Source: Sphingobium sp. Leaf26 | Lineage (GTDB): Bacteria; Pseudomonadota; Alphaproteobacteria; Sphingomonadales; Sphingomonadaceae | DNA length: 64,000 nt | Assembly (NCBI RefSeq): GCF_001421665.1 | Contig: NZ_LMKV01000012.1 | Coordinates: 712,477 to 776,476 of the forward strand | Direction of reading: 5' to 3' | Shown here: positions 25,368-34,341 of the stretch, piece by piece | How positions within the stretch are numbered: position 1 is the first letter of the stretch | Layout of the letters: every line of letters starts with the position of its first letter | Notes under the pieces: generated by a model | Seen by the model: only the letters and a program-made list of their open reading frames with translations | Told to the model about the DNA's origin: nothing | Databases searched by the model: none | Translations under genes and position numbers: made by a program

Positions 25368-25873
25368 GCCTGGTCAATCATCGCCCGCTGGGCCTGACCG
25401 TCGCGATCGTGACGCTGGCTTTGGACCAACTGGTCAAATATAGCGTCACTTATCCATTGGCGCTGAAGAGCCGGCTGGAAGGCATTGATATATTGCCGAT
25501 CTTCCGTTTGCGCTGGCTGGAGAATCGTGGCGTTTCGATGGGCTTCTTCCATGCCGATACGGATTTTGCCCGCTGGGCGCTGGTGGGCATGACGATGCTG
25601 ATCGCCGGGTTCGTGGGCGTGTGGATGTGGCGCGAAAAGGCGCGGCAGGACGTCGCGGCGCTGGGGCTGGTGCTGGGCGGCGCGATCGGCAATATCGTGG
25701 ACCGGATGCGGCTGGGCTATGTGGTCGATTATGCGGACCTGCATTTTGGCGAATGGCGGCCTTTCCTGATTTTCAACCTGGCAGATGCCGCGATCACCAT
25801 CGGCGTGCTGATCCTGCTTGCGCGGGCGTTGCTGCTGCGCGACAAGGGCGCAAATACGGAGACTTTGAAGTAA
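25364..25873 (+). CDS. lspA: Lipoprotein signal peptidase (signal peptidase II)
   Basis: A 169-residue inner-membrane aspartyl protease that removes signal peptides from prolipoproteins. Four hydrophobic helices are visible. The catalytic Asp pair is in GNIVDRMRLGYVVDY (Asp113) and FNLADAAITIG (Asp141), and LENRGVSMGFF is the conserved N-R-G segment. Length is typical. The start overlaps the ileS stop (ATGA), and its own stop shares one base with the start of the DUF3035 gene, so ileS-lspA-DUF3035 is a tight operon. Confidence 0.95.
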   Translation: MSLVNHRPLGLTVAIVTLALDQLVKYSVTYPLALKSRLEGIDILPIFRLRWLENRGVSMGFFHADTDFARWALVGMTMLIAGFVGVWMWREKARQDVAALGLVLGGAIGNIVDRMRLGYVVDYADLHFGEWRPFLIFNLADAAITIGVLILLARALLLRDKGANTETLK

Positions 25874-26283
25874 TGCGTAAACTGATCCTCGCCGCTGGTC
25901 TGGTGTCCACCCTGTCCGCATGCGGCGGCGGTGGCGGGTTGTTCAACCGGGAGCGCCCCGACGAATTCGCCGTTTCGCGCCAGGCGCCGCTGGTGATCCC
26001 GCCCGACTTCGCGCTGGTGCCGCCGGCGCCGGGTACGCCGGCCGCCGCTTCGGTCGATTCGAGCAAGGCTGCGATGGACGCCATGTTCGGTGGCCCCGCT
26101 GCGCGTAGCGCGAGCGAGAGCGCGACGCTCAATGCGGCGGGCCGTGGCAGTGCCGCCGCTGGTATCCGCTCTTCGGCCGGCGATCCGGGCACGGAAGTCG
26201 TGGACAAGGGCGCCACCACCCGCGACATCATCGCCGCACCAGAAGGCGACGGTCAGGACGCGCGCGCCGCGACTCCGCAATAA
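25873..26283 (+). CDS. DUF3035 family lipoprotein
   Basis: A 136-residue protein. The start at 25873 is chosen because it overlaps the lspA stop by one base and creates a lipoprotein signal (MRKLILAAGLVSTLSACGGG, lipobox LSAC). The mature part begins with a conserved FNRERPDEFAVSRQAPLVIP followed by PPDF, the DUF3035 hallmark, then a low-complexity Ala/Ser/Gly tail. Such proteins follow lspA in many alphaproteobacteria; their role is unknown, probably in the envelope. LspA itself would process it. Confidence 0.85.
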   Translation: MRKLILAAGLVSTLSACGGGGGLFNRERPDEFAVSRQAPLVIPPDFALVPPAPGTPAAASVDSSKAAMDAMFGGPAARSASESATLNAAGRGSAAAGIRSSAGDPGTEVVDKGATTRDIIAAPEGDGQDARAATPQ

Positions 26284-26312
26284 CAGGATATCCCGGCTGA
26301 TTGTGGAGGGGG

Positions 26313-26633
26313 TCAGTCCTCCTCCATCAAGGCTTTCAGCCGGGCGAGCATGTCGTCCCATCGGGTGCTGGCGTGTTCCAGCCAGAGCCGGGCCGCGTCC
26401 ATGGCGTCAGGGTGCAGCGTGTAACGGACCTCGCGCCCGCTCTTGCGGCGATGAGCGAGGTCGGCGTCGTGCAGCACATCCAGATGGTTGGCGACGGCCT
26501 GCCGACCGATGGCCATCCCTTCGCCCAGTTGCATGATGGACAGGACTTGTCCGTCGCTGAGACGGCGGACCATGCCGAGCCGGCTGGGGTTGCCGAGGGC
26601 CGCGAACGATGCAGATGGTCAAGCGTTCGGCAT
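26313..26633 (-). pseudogene. ArsR-family regulator, N-terminus disrupted
   Basis: From 26573 to 26313 the frame encodes a good ArsR-type winged helix: RLGMVRRLSDGQ, then QLGEGMAIGRQAVANHLDVL (recognition helix), RKSGREVRYTL (wing) and a helical tail ending KALMEED. The start region is damaged. From the natural ATG at 26633 the frame meets TGA at codon 5, then resumes as ASFAALGNPS. Reading another frame briefly gives DHLHRS, so the pattern fits a one-base insertion followed about 20 bases later by a four-base deletion. A shorter protein from the ATG at 26573 would lack helix 1. Either a pseudogene or a sequencing artefact. Confidence 0.7.
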
Positions 26634-27027
26634 AGCGTCTGATACTCTGCACCTGCTCCGCCCACCCGCCATCGTTCGAGCGCAGGACGTTGGAGCGGCG
26701 CGGTTCGGGGATATGATCGAACGCGTTTCGGTGACGGTCAGCCGGGTGCCGGTGCCGATCGGTTCCAGCCGAAATTCCACCAGCGTCCATTCGGGCGCGC
26801 CGCTGCGGATCGCCTGCTCATCGCCACCGATCGCGGGCCATTCGAAGGCGAAGCGGGTCATCGGTTCGATCGCAAAGGTGCGCGACGCCCATGGGCAATG
26901 TTCATAGCCCGGACAGGTCATGTGGCCGGTCGAGCAGGCGCCGACTTTTCCGATGATCGGTGAGCGCGTCCCACATTTTCTCGACAGGGGCGGCAATCTC
27001 GATGGTCTTGATGATGGAGTCGGTCAT
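26620..27027 (-). pseudogene. SRPBCC (AHSA1-like) protein gene with frameshifts
   Basis: The start at 27027 has a GAGGAG site and encodes MTDSIIKTIEIAAPVEKMWD, then ALTDHRK, the normal beginning of an SRPBCC/AHSA1-like START-domain protein. Near 26950 the frame shifts, apparently with loss of internal sequence. It resumes as GHMTCPGYEHCPWAS and continues through TRFAFEWPAIGG. A second shift near 26725 moves to the frame encoding FDHIPEPRRSNVLRSNDGGW then AEQVQSIRRYAERL, the usual family C-terminus. Its 3' end overlaps the ArsR gene, as is common for ArsR/SRPBCC pairs. Both partners are broken, so the module looks decayed. Confidence 0.75.
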
Positions 27028-27046
27028 GATCGCACACTCCTCATCC

Positions 27047-28531
27047 TTATTTGCGGTCCCGTACCGGCTGGTAGCGCATGCGGGCCGTGCCCTGCGCTTC
27101 GACCGGCAGGTGCAGGCCCGCACCATAGGCGTGGATCTGGCCAGTGGTCATGCGGTCGATGCGGCTCTGGATCAGCAGGTCGCCCAGCCGCTTTTCGGCG
27201 ATGGCTCGGCGGATCTTGCCTTGCAGTTCCTCCACATCCTTTGTGAAATTCTGGGTGAGGGCGGTGGCGATCAGTTGGGAGACGCCGGGGCTGTTGCCGA
27301 GTGCGACCAGCATGTCGCCCGCGACGCCATCCGTGGCACCCGAGACCGTCAGGTCGGTGAAATGAACCTGCGCGCTGTTGGGGGCGTTGACCGGGCGCGC
27401 GGTGATCCAGATGCGGCCGTGGGTTTCATCCGTCCCGCTGGTCGCGGGGCGTGCGGCGAGGGTTAGGCCCACCGCGATGCGGCCTTTGTCGGTGCCATAG
27501 GCCTCGACCTTGTCGAAACGGGCGATCACAGGGCCGATAGCGGGCAAATCGAACGGCTGGGCGGCGCGTCTGGTGAGGGCGCGCAGAATGACCGGTTCCA
27601 ATTGGGCATAGTCGGCGGTGACGGGGATCGCCATGGCGAAATGGCCGTCGACGCTGGCGGGGGCGGGCGGCGGCAGTGGCGTCGGCTGGGGCGCATCCGG
27701 GCGTGGCCCGACATAGGTTTCCGTCAGCGCCTCCAGTCCCATGTCGAGGCGGAGCCGGCCATTGCGCAGCGTATAGCCGCCATAGAATAGTTTTTGCGGC
27801 GTGACCCGCATCCAGACGGCGGGATTGCGGGCGTTCAGTTCCAGCGTAGCGAAGCCCTGACGCCAGAGTCGCTCCACCTTGGGCCGGACATGGACCTGCG
27901 CCAGTTCACGAGGGAGTTCGCGTTCCAGCTTGCGGATGATCGGTTGCAATTTCTCGTCCGCCTTGTCGGTGAAGCGGATGCGCTGGCCCAGAAAGTCGAT
28001 GCCGGGCGGGGTGGTCCAGTCGTAGCCGAGGCGCACCGTACCGGTCAGCGCCCATTGCGGTGTCAGCGTCAAGCGGATGCGGGCATGGGCCATGGCGGCG
28101 CCGGTCGCGGTTTCACCCTTGAGCCGACCATCGACGTCGCGTGCGCTGATCTCTGCACGGATCGGCATGTCCGCGATGATGTCCTGCCCCTCACCGCGCA
28201 GGCGGATCGGGCCGCGCGTGACGGTGCCGTGGATGGCGCAGTGGATCGGCGGCGTGACCTTGATCCGCTTGCCGAACAGCTTGACCTGCTGGGGCGGGAT
28301 GCAGCGGGCTTCGGGTTCGTCGATCGACCAGAGGATATGGGGAACGGCATTTTCGACCGCGCGGCGGATGATTTCGGCATCGCCCTCGATCGGGGCGGTG
28401 AGGATGGAGGCTTTTTGCGGGACCGGGACGGGATCGTCGGCGCGGGGCGGCGGCTTGTCCTCCTGTTTGGGGTGGCAGGCGTTCAGGGTCAGGAGGCAGG
28501 CAAGAAAAAGCGTTCTCCCGACATGCCGCAT
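27047..28531 (-). CDS. DUF4403 family lipoprotein
   Basis: A 494-residue envelope protein with a lipoprotein signal (MRHVGRTLFLACLLTLNAC, lipobox LNAC). The mature sequence shows the DUF4403 layout: an early APIEGDAEIIRRAVENAVP helix, a central region PQWALTGTVRLGYDWTTPPG, and a C-terminal tubular lipid-binding-like part (NFTKDVEELQGKIRRAIAEK). Function is unknown; the fold is predicted to resemble lipid-binding TULIP or BPI domains, which is family knowledge, not visible here. It is intact and ends just upstream of the decayed SRPBCC gene. Confidence 0.85.
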   Translation of the reverse strand: MRHVGRTLFLACLLTLNACHPKQEDKPPPRADDPVPVPQKASILTAPIEGDAEIIRRAVENAVPHILWSIDEPEARCIPPQQVKLFGKRIKVTPPIHCAIHGTVTRGPIRLRGEGQDIIADMPIRAEISARDVDGRLKGETATGAAMAHARIRLTLTPQWALTGTVRLGYDWTTPPGIDFLGQRIRFTDKADEKLQPIIRKLERELPRELAQVHVRPKVERLWRQGFATLELNARNPAVWMRVTPQKLFYGGYTLRNGRLRLDMGLEALTETYVGPRPDAPQPTPLPPPAPASVDGHFAMAIPVTADYAQLEPVILRALTRRAAQPFDLPAIGPVIARFDKVEAYGTDKGRIAVGLTLAARPATSGTDETHGRIWITARPVNAPNSAQVHFTDLTVSGATDGVAGDMLVALGNSPGVSQLIATALTQNFTKDVEELQGKIRRAIAEKRLGDLLIQSRIDRMTTGQIHAYGAGLHLPVEAQGTARMRYQPVRDRK

Positions 28532-28640
28532 CCTTGTCCTCCCCTTATGTCCCGGCCCGCACTGATCATCGCATGATCGGCACGGTCCGGCTAGGACGCA
28601 AGAGGCGGGATTTGGTTCCTGAACACCGTCAGGCTCCTGG

Positions 28641-30569
28641 TCAGGCGCGGGCTTCCGTGCCGACGCTGTTGTGGCGGAGCGCGGTCAGGACCGTGTCTAT
28701 GATGGCGTCGGCGTCGAGGCGGGCCTGCGCATATTGCACTTCGGGCTTGTCCTGATCCTGGAAGATGTCAGGCAGGCGCAGGGTGCGCAGTTTCAGGCCA
28801 TTGTCGATCAGGCCAAGGTCGCTGGCGAGCGTCAGCACATGGGCGCCGAGGCCGCCGATCGCGCCTTCCTCGATCGTGACCGCGACGTCATGCGTCGTCA
28901 GCAGCTTGCGGATCAGGGCTTCGTCCAGTGGCTTGGCGAAGCGCAGGTCGGCGACGGTGGTGGACAGACCCTTGGCCTCCAGCGCTTCGGCAGCTTTCAG
29001 CGCTTCTTCAAGGCGGGTGCCGAGCGAGAGGATCGCGACCTGACGGCCTTCCTTGACGATGCGGCCTTTGCCGATCGGCAGCGCTTCGGGAACGGCCGGC
29101 ATATCGACGCCAGTGCCATTGCCGCGCGGGTAGCGCAGCGCGATCGGCCCGCTGTCGTGCATGGCGCAGGTATGGACCATATGGACCAGTTCGGCTTCGT
29201 CCGCCGCCGCCATCACCACCATGTTGGGCAGGGTGGCGAGGTAGGTGATGTCGAAGCTGCCCGCGTGAGTGGAACCATCGGCCCCGACCAGACCGGCGCG
29301 GTCGATGGCGAAGCGGACGGGGAGGTTCTGGATCGCGACGTCATGCACGACCTGATCATAGGCGCGTTGCAGGAAGGTCGAGTAGATGGCGCAGAAGGGG
29401 CGCATCCCTTCGGCCGCAAGGCCCGCCGCGAAGGTGACGGCATGTTGTTCGGCGATGCCGACGTCGAACAGGCGATCGGGGAAGGCCTGCTCGAATTTGT
29501 CGAGGCCGGTGCCGGACGGCATGGCGGCGGTGATGGCGCAGACCTTCGGGTCGCGCCGGGCTTCGGCGATCAGGGCCTGGGCAAAGACATTGGTGTAGCT
29601 GGGCGGTCCGGGCGGGGCCTTCGCCTGCGTGCCGGTGATGACGTCGAATTTCTGGACGCCATGATATTTGTCGGCGGCCGCTTCGGCCGGGGCGTACCCC
29701 TTGCCCTTCTGCGTGACGACATGGACGAGGCACGGCCCTTCGGCGGCGTCGCGGACATTTTCGAGCACCGGGATCAACTGGTCGAGATTATGGCCGTCGA
29801 CCGGGCCGACATAATAGAAGCCCAGTTCCTCGAACAGGGTGCCGCCCATTGCCATGCCGCGGGCGAATTCGTCCGTCTTGCGTGCGGCGTTGTGGAGCGG
29901 GCGGGGGAGTTTGCGCGCCAGTTTCTTGGCCAGGTCGCGCAGGCCGAGAAATTCGCGGCTGGAAACGAGACGGGCGAGATAGGCGGACAGGCCACCGACC
30001 GGGGGGGCGATCGACATGTCATTGTCGTTCAGGATCACGACGAGGCGGTTGCCGGCCGCGCGGGCGTTGTTCATCGCCTCATAGGCCATGCCGGCCGACA
30101 TCGCGCCGTCACCGATGACGGCGATGCCCTTGCCGGGGCGATCCTGCATCTTGTTGGCGACCGCGAAGCCAAGCGCCGCGCTGATCGAGGTGGAACTGTG
30201 CGCCGCGCCGAACGGGTCGAACTCGCTTTCGGCGCGCTTGGTGAAGCCGGAAAGGCCGCCGCCCTGTCGCAGGGTGCGGATGCGGTCGCGCCGGCCGGTC
30301 AGCACCTTGTGCGGATAGCATTGATGGCCGACGTCCCAGACCAGCTTGTCATTGGGCGTGTCGAACACATAGTGGATCGCGGTCGTCAGTTCGACCACGC
30401 CCAGCCCCGACCCCAGATGACCGCCGGTGACGCCGACGGCGGAAATCACTTCCTGCCGCAGTTCATCGGCGAGCTGGCGCAACTGGTCGGGCTTGAGGGC
30501 GCGCAGGTCCGACGGCCAGACGACCTGATCGAGGAGCGGGGTTTCGGGGCGATCATTCATGAAAGACAT
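28641..30569 (-). CDS. dxs: 1-deoxy-D-xylulose-5-phosphate synthase
   Basis: A 642-residue thiamine-diphosphate enzyme condensing pyruvate and glyceraldehyde 3-phosphate, the first step of the MEP isoprenoid pathway. In sphingomonads this feeds carotenoids, hopanoids and quinones. The TPP motif [17 protein letters not shown], the [10 protein letters not shown] stretch with a catalytic His, and the transketolase-like C-terminal half ([31 protein letters not shown]) are clear. Length is standard. A GGGAG site precedes two nearby ATGs (30569 and 30560), so the start may be three codons later. Confidence 0.96.
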   Translation of the reverse strand: MSFMNDRPETPLLDQVVWPSDLRALKPDQLRQLADELRQEVISAVGVTGGHLGSGLGVVELTTAIHYVFDTPNDKLVWDVGHQCYPHKVLTGRRDRIRTLRQGGGLSGFTKRAESEFDPFGAAHSSTSISAALGFAVANKMQDRPGKGIAVIGDGAMSAGMAYEAMNNARAAGNRLVVILNDNDMSIAPPVGGLSAYLARLVSSREFLGLRDLAKKLARKLPRPLHNAARKTDEFARGMAMGGTLFEELGFYYVGPVDGHNLDQLIPVLENVRDAAEGPCLVHVVTQKGKGYAPAEAAADKYHGVQKFDVITGTQAKAPPGPPSYTNVFAQALIAEARRDPKVCAITAAMPSGTGLDKFEQAFPDRLFDVGIAEQHAVTFAAGLAAEGMRPFCAIYSTFLQRAYDQVVHDVAIQNLPVRFAIDRAGLVGADGSTHAGSFDITYLATLPNMVVMAAADEAELVHMVHTCAMHDSGPIALRYPRGNGTGVDMPAVPEALPIGKGRIVKEGRQVAILSLGTRLEEALKAAEALEAKGLSTTVADLRFAKPLDEALIRKLLTTHDVAVTIEEGAIGGLGAHVLTLASDLGLIDNGLKLRTLRLPDIFQDQDKPEVQYAQARLDADAIIDTVLTALRHNSVGTEARA

Positions 30570-30647
30570 AGACTCCCAAGGCCCTAGCGCCGTTCCGGAT
30601 CAAAGCAAGGCCCGCCAGGCCGTTCCGCACGCAAGCGCACCGTTCCA

Positions 30648-31112
30648 TCAGGCCGCGCATTTCGCGCAAAGGCCCAGAATCTCGATGACCGGGCGTTCGG
30701 GGTTGAAGCCCTCCTGCTTCGCGACGGCGCGAACCTGGTTGGTCACCTTGTCGTCATCGACATGGGTGGCCTGCTTGCAATTGCGGCATACCAGAAAGAT
30801 GCAGTCATGGTGACAGCCGGGATGGGCGTTGGCGATATAGGCGTTGGCGCTTTCGACGCGCATCGCGATGTTGTTCGTCACGAACAGGTCGAGGATGCGG
30901 TAGACGCTGTTGGGCGCGACCCGCTTGCCGCGCGCCTTCGACACGGTGTCGGCGATGTCATAGGCCGATGCCGGGCGTTCCTCCGCGGCAAGCGCGTCGA
31001 AGATGGCGGCGCGCATCGGCGTCCATTGCTCATTCTGCGCCTCCAGCGTGGCGCGGGCGGCGTCGGCGAGATTGGTGCCGGTCGGTTCATGATGATGGTG
31101 GTGGTCGGCCAT
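30648..31112 (-). CDS. zur: Fur-family metal regulator, probably Zur
   Basis: A 154-residue Fur-superfamily regulator. After a His-rich N-terminal tail (ADHHHHHE), the winged helix includes QWTPMRAAIFDALAAEERPA and VAPNSVYRILDLFV. The dimerisation domain has the metal-binding His/Asp cluster around NAHPGCHHDCIFLVC and two structural Cys pairs (CRNC and CAKC). The sequence is closer to Zur than Fur because of the CHHDCIFLVCRNC segment and the His-rich tail. It would repress zinc uptake genes when zinc is plentiful; no target operator was identified here. Confidence 0.85.
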   Translation of the reverse strand: MADHHHHHEPTGTNLADAARATLEAQNEQWTPMRAAIFDALAAEERPASAYDIADTVSKARGKRVAPNSVYRILDLFVTNNIAMRVESANAYIANAHPGCHHDCIFLVCRNCKQATHVDDDKVTNQVRAVAKQEGFNPERPVIEILGLCAKCAA

Positions 31113-31156
31113 GATCCCAATCTAGGCTTGCAGTGGTGAAGGAGCAAGGCCGCAGC

Positions 31157-31483
31157 TTAACGCTGCGCAAAGGTCCAGGCGGCCCAGAGCCATCCCGCGA
31201 TCATCAGCGTGCCGCCGATCGGCGTGATCGCACCCAGCCATTTGGGACCACCCAGCGCCATGACGTAGAGGCTGATCGCGAAGATCGCCGCGCCGGCCAG
31301 CAACAGAGCCGCCGCGCCGCGCGTCACGCCCATGATGGCCATGGCCGCGACGGCATGGATCAACTGATAGAGGCCGCCGGTGCGCAGCCATTCCGCCGCC
31401 TTGGGATCGGCCACGCCATGGGCGCCGAACGCGCCGGCGCCGATGGCCAGCGCCGCCGACAGGCAAGCCAGAATCGCGATCAT
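31157..31483 (-). CDS. DUF423 family small membrane protein
   Basis: A 108-residue protein with four hydrophobic helices. The N-terminal AALAIGAGAFGAHGVADPKA and the middle EWLRTGGLYQLIHAVAAMAI are the DUF423 (YgdD-like) pattern, and the C-terminal IGGTLMIAGWLWAAW completes it. No function is established. Its start overlaps the stop of the antiporter gene by 4 bp, so the two are translationally coupled. Confidence 0.88.
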   Translation of the reverse strand: MIAILACLSAALAIGAGAFGAHGVADPKAAEWLRTGGLYQLIHAVAAMAIMGVTRGAAALLLAGAAIFAISLYVMALGGPKWLGAITPIGGTLMIAGWLWAAWTFAQR

Positions 31484-33279
31484 GCCTTTTCTCCATCCCC
31501 TCGACTGATGAGGCGCATGCCCTTGCCCGGTCGATACATCAAGTCCTTCGCCGCGAGCAGGCTGCCATGTTCGGTCTGGAGCGCGAGGCGATCGGTATCA
31601 TTCTGGCGATATTGGCGCTCGACCTCCTCGACCTCCTCACCCGGTACGCCCAGCGCCTGCATCGCCTGAACGCCCATGCAGATGGCCGATTCATAGACTT
31701 CGCGGACGGTGCCGGCGAGGTCCATGTCCTGCAATTCCAGCAATTGGCGGCGGTCGAAGACGCGGACCATGAGCGCGGCCTGGGGGAAGGCCTCCGCGAT
31801 CGGTTGGAGCGCGCGCGAATCGAGAGCGGGGTCGTCGATGCAGAAGGCGATCAGGCGCGCTTCGTCCGCGCCGGCGCGGTGGAGCAGGTCCATGCGGGTG
31901 CCGTCGCCATAATAGACCTTCATGTCGAAGCGGCTCGACACTTCGATCTGGGCCGGCTTCTTGTCGATCAGGGTGACGGCGAAGCCATGACCCATCAGCA
32001 TCTGCGCCACGGTCTGGCCGAAGCGGCCATAGCCCACGATGATGGCGGAGCCGCGTGGCGCGTCCTCCGGTCCCGACAGGTCGTTGACGTCCTTGGGCTT
32101 GGCGAATTCGAAGCGGCGGGCGAAGAGCATCAGGAACGGCGTCGTCGCCATGGAGAAGGTGACGATGGCGCTGAACAGGCTGGACGCTTCGGGCGCTATC
32201 AGCAGGGCGTTCTGCGCCTGGGCGAAGAGGACGAAGCCGAATTCGCCGCCTTGGCTGAGCAGCAGGCCAGCGCCGAGCGCCTGTTGCCAGGCCATGCCGA
32301 ACAGGCGAGCAAGGCCGGTGATGATCGCCGCCTTGGTCGCGACGAGGATCGCGGCCATCGACAGGACGAAGAAGGGATTGGCGGCGACGGTGCGCAGGTC
32401 CAGCACCATGCCGACGGCGAGAAAGAAGAGGCCGAGCAGGATCGAGCGGAACGGCTCGACGTCGGCCTCGATCTCATGCCGGTAGGGCGAATCGGCGAGC
32501 ATGACGCCCGCGACGAAGGCACCGAGCGCGGTCGAGAGGTGCAGGCTGTGCATCAGCGCGGCGGCGGCGAGCACGGTGAAAAGGCCGACCGCGACGAACA
32601 GTTCGCGCTCGCCCATGCGGCCGACGAGGCCAAGGAGCGGGCGCAGGATGAAGCGGCCGGCCAGCACAAGGCCGACGATGGCGGCGACGGTGTAGGCGGC
32701 CATCATCCATCCGGGCGGGCCGCCAGCGTCGGCGGGGTTGCGGGAGAGGGCGGCGATGATGGTGATGAGCGGGACGATCGAGAGATCCTGGAACAGCAGG
32801 ATCGAAAAGACCTTCTCACCAAAGGGGGAATTGATGCGGCCGCTGGATTTGAGGCCGGGCAGCACCTGCGCAGTGGAGGACAAAGCGAGTGGCAGGCCGA
32901 GCGCGATCGCCGCGCCCCAGCTAAAGCCGGTGGAGTAGAAGATGATGGCGGTGAGGACGCAACCGCACAGCACCACCTGCGCCAGGCCGAGCGCGAAAAT
33001 GTCGCGCTTCAGGCGCCAGAGGCGGGCGGGATGGAGTTCGAGGCCGACGAGGAACAGCAGCAGGACGATGCCGATTTCCGCGATGGCGAGTTTCGATTCG
33101 CCGCCGCCGACAAGGCCAAGGCCCTGCGGTCCGACCAAAGCGCCGGCGACGAGATAGCCGAGCACCGCGCCGAGGCCGAAGCGGCGGAAGAGCATGACGA
33201 AGAGGACGGCGGCGCCCAAGAGTATGACGCCTTCGGACAGGAGGACGTCGGTGGCGCTGATGGGGGCATGGGCTTCCAT
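31480..33279 (-). CDS. CPA2-family cation:proton antiporter with TrkA-N domain (Kef-like)
   Basis: A 599-residue protein. About 12 hydrophobic helices occupy residues 1-390, including GYLVAGALVGPQGLGLV and a GLLLSQGGEFGFVLFAQ segment typical of Kef-type exchangers. A cytoplasmic Rossmann RCK/TrkA-N domain follows (about 410-540, SAIIVGYGRFGQTVAQMLMG). Members move potassium or sodium against protons, and the Kef branch is gated by glutathione conjugates; which ion is used here is not visible. It sits in a tight run with the NifU-like gene (1-bp overlap at its start) and DUF423 gene (4-bp overlap at its stop). Confidence 0.92.
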   Translation of the reverse strand: MEAHAPISATDVLLSEGVILLGAAVLFVMLFRRFGLGAVLGYLVAGALVGPQGLGLVGGGESKLAIAEIGIVLLLFLVGLELHPARLWRLKRDIFALGLAQVVLCGCVLTAIIFYSTGFSWGAAIALGLPLALSSTAQVLPGLKSSGRINSPFGEKVFSILLFQDLSIVPLITIIAALSRNPADAGGPPGWMMAAYTVAAIVGLVLAGRFILRPLLGLVGRMGERELFVAVGLFTVLAAAALMHSLHLSTALGAFVAGVMLADSPYRHEIEADVEPFRSILLGLFFLAVGMVLDLRTVAANPFFVLSMAAILVATKAAIITGLARLFGMAWQQALGAGLLLSQGGEFGFVLFAQAQNALLIAPEASSLFSAIVTFSMATTPFLMLFARRFEFAKPKDVNDLSGPEDAPRGSAIIVGYGRFGQTVAQMLMGHGFAVTLIDKKPAQIEVSSRFDMKVYYGDGTRMDLLHRAGADEARLIAFCIDDPALDSRALQPIAEAFPQAALMVRVFDRRQLLELQDMDLAGTVREVYESAICMGVQAMQALGVPGEEVEEVERQYRQNDTDRLALQTEHGSLLAAKDLMYRPGKGMRLISRGDGEKA

Positions 33280-33701
33280 CAGGCGTCTGCCTGCCGGGCG
33301 GCTTGCGCGATCGCTTCAAAGCCGAGGCGGATCGAGGCGTGGCGGGCGGGATAGCCGCGCGCCGGGGCGAGGACGGCAAGGCCCGGCCAGAAGGCGAGAT
33401 CGTCGCTGTCGCCCGCCAGATAGGCGGCGAGCCTGTCGCGGGCGTCGGCCAGTTCGTCTGCGGTCAGGCCGATCGCATGACCGGCCATCAGGGCGGCGGA
33501 GGCCTGACCCAGGGCGCAGGCTTTCACGTCGAGGCCCATGTCGGACAGATGGCCGTCGGTCATGCGGACATCGGCGGTCACGCGCGATCCGCAGGTGGGC
33601 GAGCGCTTCTCCACGGTCGCCTGCGGGTCCGGCAGGCGCTGGTGATGCGGGATGCCGGCAGCGAGCCGCAATATGTCTTTATTATAGAGGGGGGCATTCA
33701 T
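33279..33701 (-). CDS. NifU-like iron-sulfur cluster scaffold protein
   Basis: A 140-residue protein from the ATG at 33701. It resembles the IscU/NifU N-terminal fold with conserved ligands spread over RSPTCGSRVTADV (first Cys) and VKACALGQASAAL (second Cys), though a third canonical Cys is not obvious, as in the shorter alphaproteobacterial branch. It probably assists Fe-S cluster assembly or is a divergent paralogue. It shares one base with the antiporter start, so the three minus-strand genes appear to be one operon. Longer upstream frames are not needed. Confidence 0.8.
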   Translation of the reverse strand: MNAPLYNKDILRLAAGIPHHQRLPDPQATVEKRSPTCGSRVTADVRMTDGHLSDMGLDVKACALGQASAALMAGHAIGLTADELADARDRLAAYLAGDSDDLAFWPGLAVLAPARGYPARHASIRLGFEAIAQAARQADA

Positions 33702-33883
33702 GGCGAACCATGTAGGACAGGAATATCGCGGGGTGAAGGCGGCATAGGGCGATGTGGGAAAATTCCTCAGTCGCTGGAGCGTTGCACCAAAGCGGGGAAC
33801 CGGAGTGGCGTGGGTATGCCGCTTTCCTGCGGGGCTGGTTGCCGGGATTGTGCTGGTCGGCCCCAAAGACTATCGCCCCGCCC

Positions 33884-34339
33884 ATGAAGATACTGGTCGA
33901 TGCCGATGCCTGCCCCGTGAAGGAGGAGATCTACAAGGTCGCCTGGCGGCATGAAATACCCGTGACGATCGTGAGCAACAGCCCGATCCGCATTCCTGTG
34001 CACCCGCTGGTGGACCGGGTGGTGGTGAGCGACGGTTTCGACGCGGCGGACGACTGGATCGCGGAGCGGGCGGATGCCGGGTCGGTGTGCATCACCGCCG
34101 ATATCTTGCTGGCGGACCGCTGCCTGAAGGCCGGCGCGGTGGTGATCGCGCCCAATGGCAAGCCCTTTACGCTGAGTTCGATCGGTGCGGCGGTGGCGAC
34201 GCGGGCTATCATGGCGGACCTGCGCGCAGGGGCCGTGGGCGATCCGATCGGCGGGCCGCCGCCCTTCGGCAAGGTCGATCGGTCGCGCTTTCTTCAGGCG
34301 CTGGACGAGGCACTGGTGCGTCTGAAGCGGGGGCGGTGA
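33884..34339 (+). CDS. YaiI/YqxD family protein (DUF188, UPF0178)
   Basis: A 151-residue soluble protein. The N-terminus [20 protein letters not shown] with conserved Asp and Cys, and the later [13 protein letters not shown] and [13 protein letters not shown] segments, are the family signature. The fold is PIN-like and the acidic residues suggest a nuclease-type metal site, but no function is proven. The start gives the invariant [11 protein letters not shown]. The next gene starts 2 bp after the stop. Confidence 0.92.
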   Translation: MKILVDADACPVKEEIYKVAWRHEIPVTIVSNSPIRIPVHPLVDRVVVSDGFDAADDWIAERADAGSVCITADILLADRCLKAGAVVIAPNGKPFTLSSIGAAVATRAIMADLRAGAVGDPIGGPPPFGKVDRSRFLQALDEALVRLKRGR

Positions 34340-34341
34340 CG

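Noticed and set aside
28671-30587. 638-codon plus-strand open frame opposite dxs
   Set aside because: Antisense shadow; dxs on the minus strand has full thiamine-enzyme motifs.
31567-33354. 595-codon plus-strand open frame opposite the CPA2 antiporter
   Set aside because: Glu/Asp/Arg/Gly-rich shadow with no membrane segments, while the minus strand encodes a typical antiporter.
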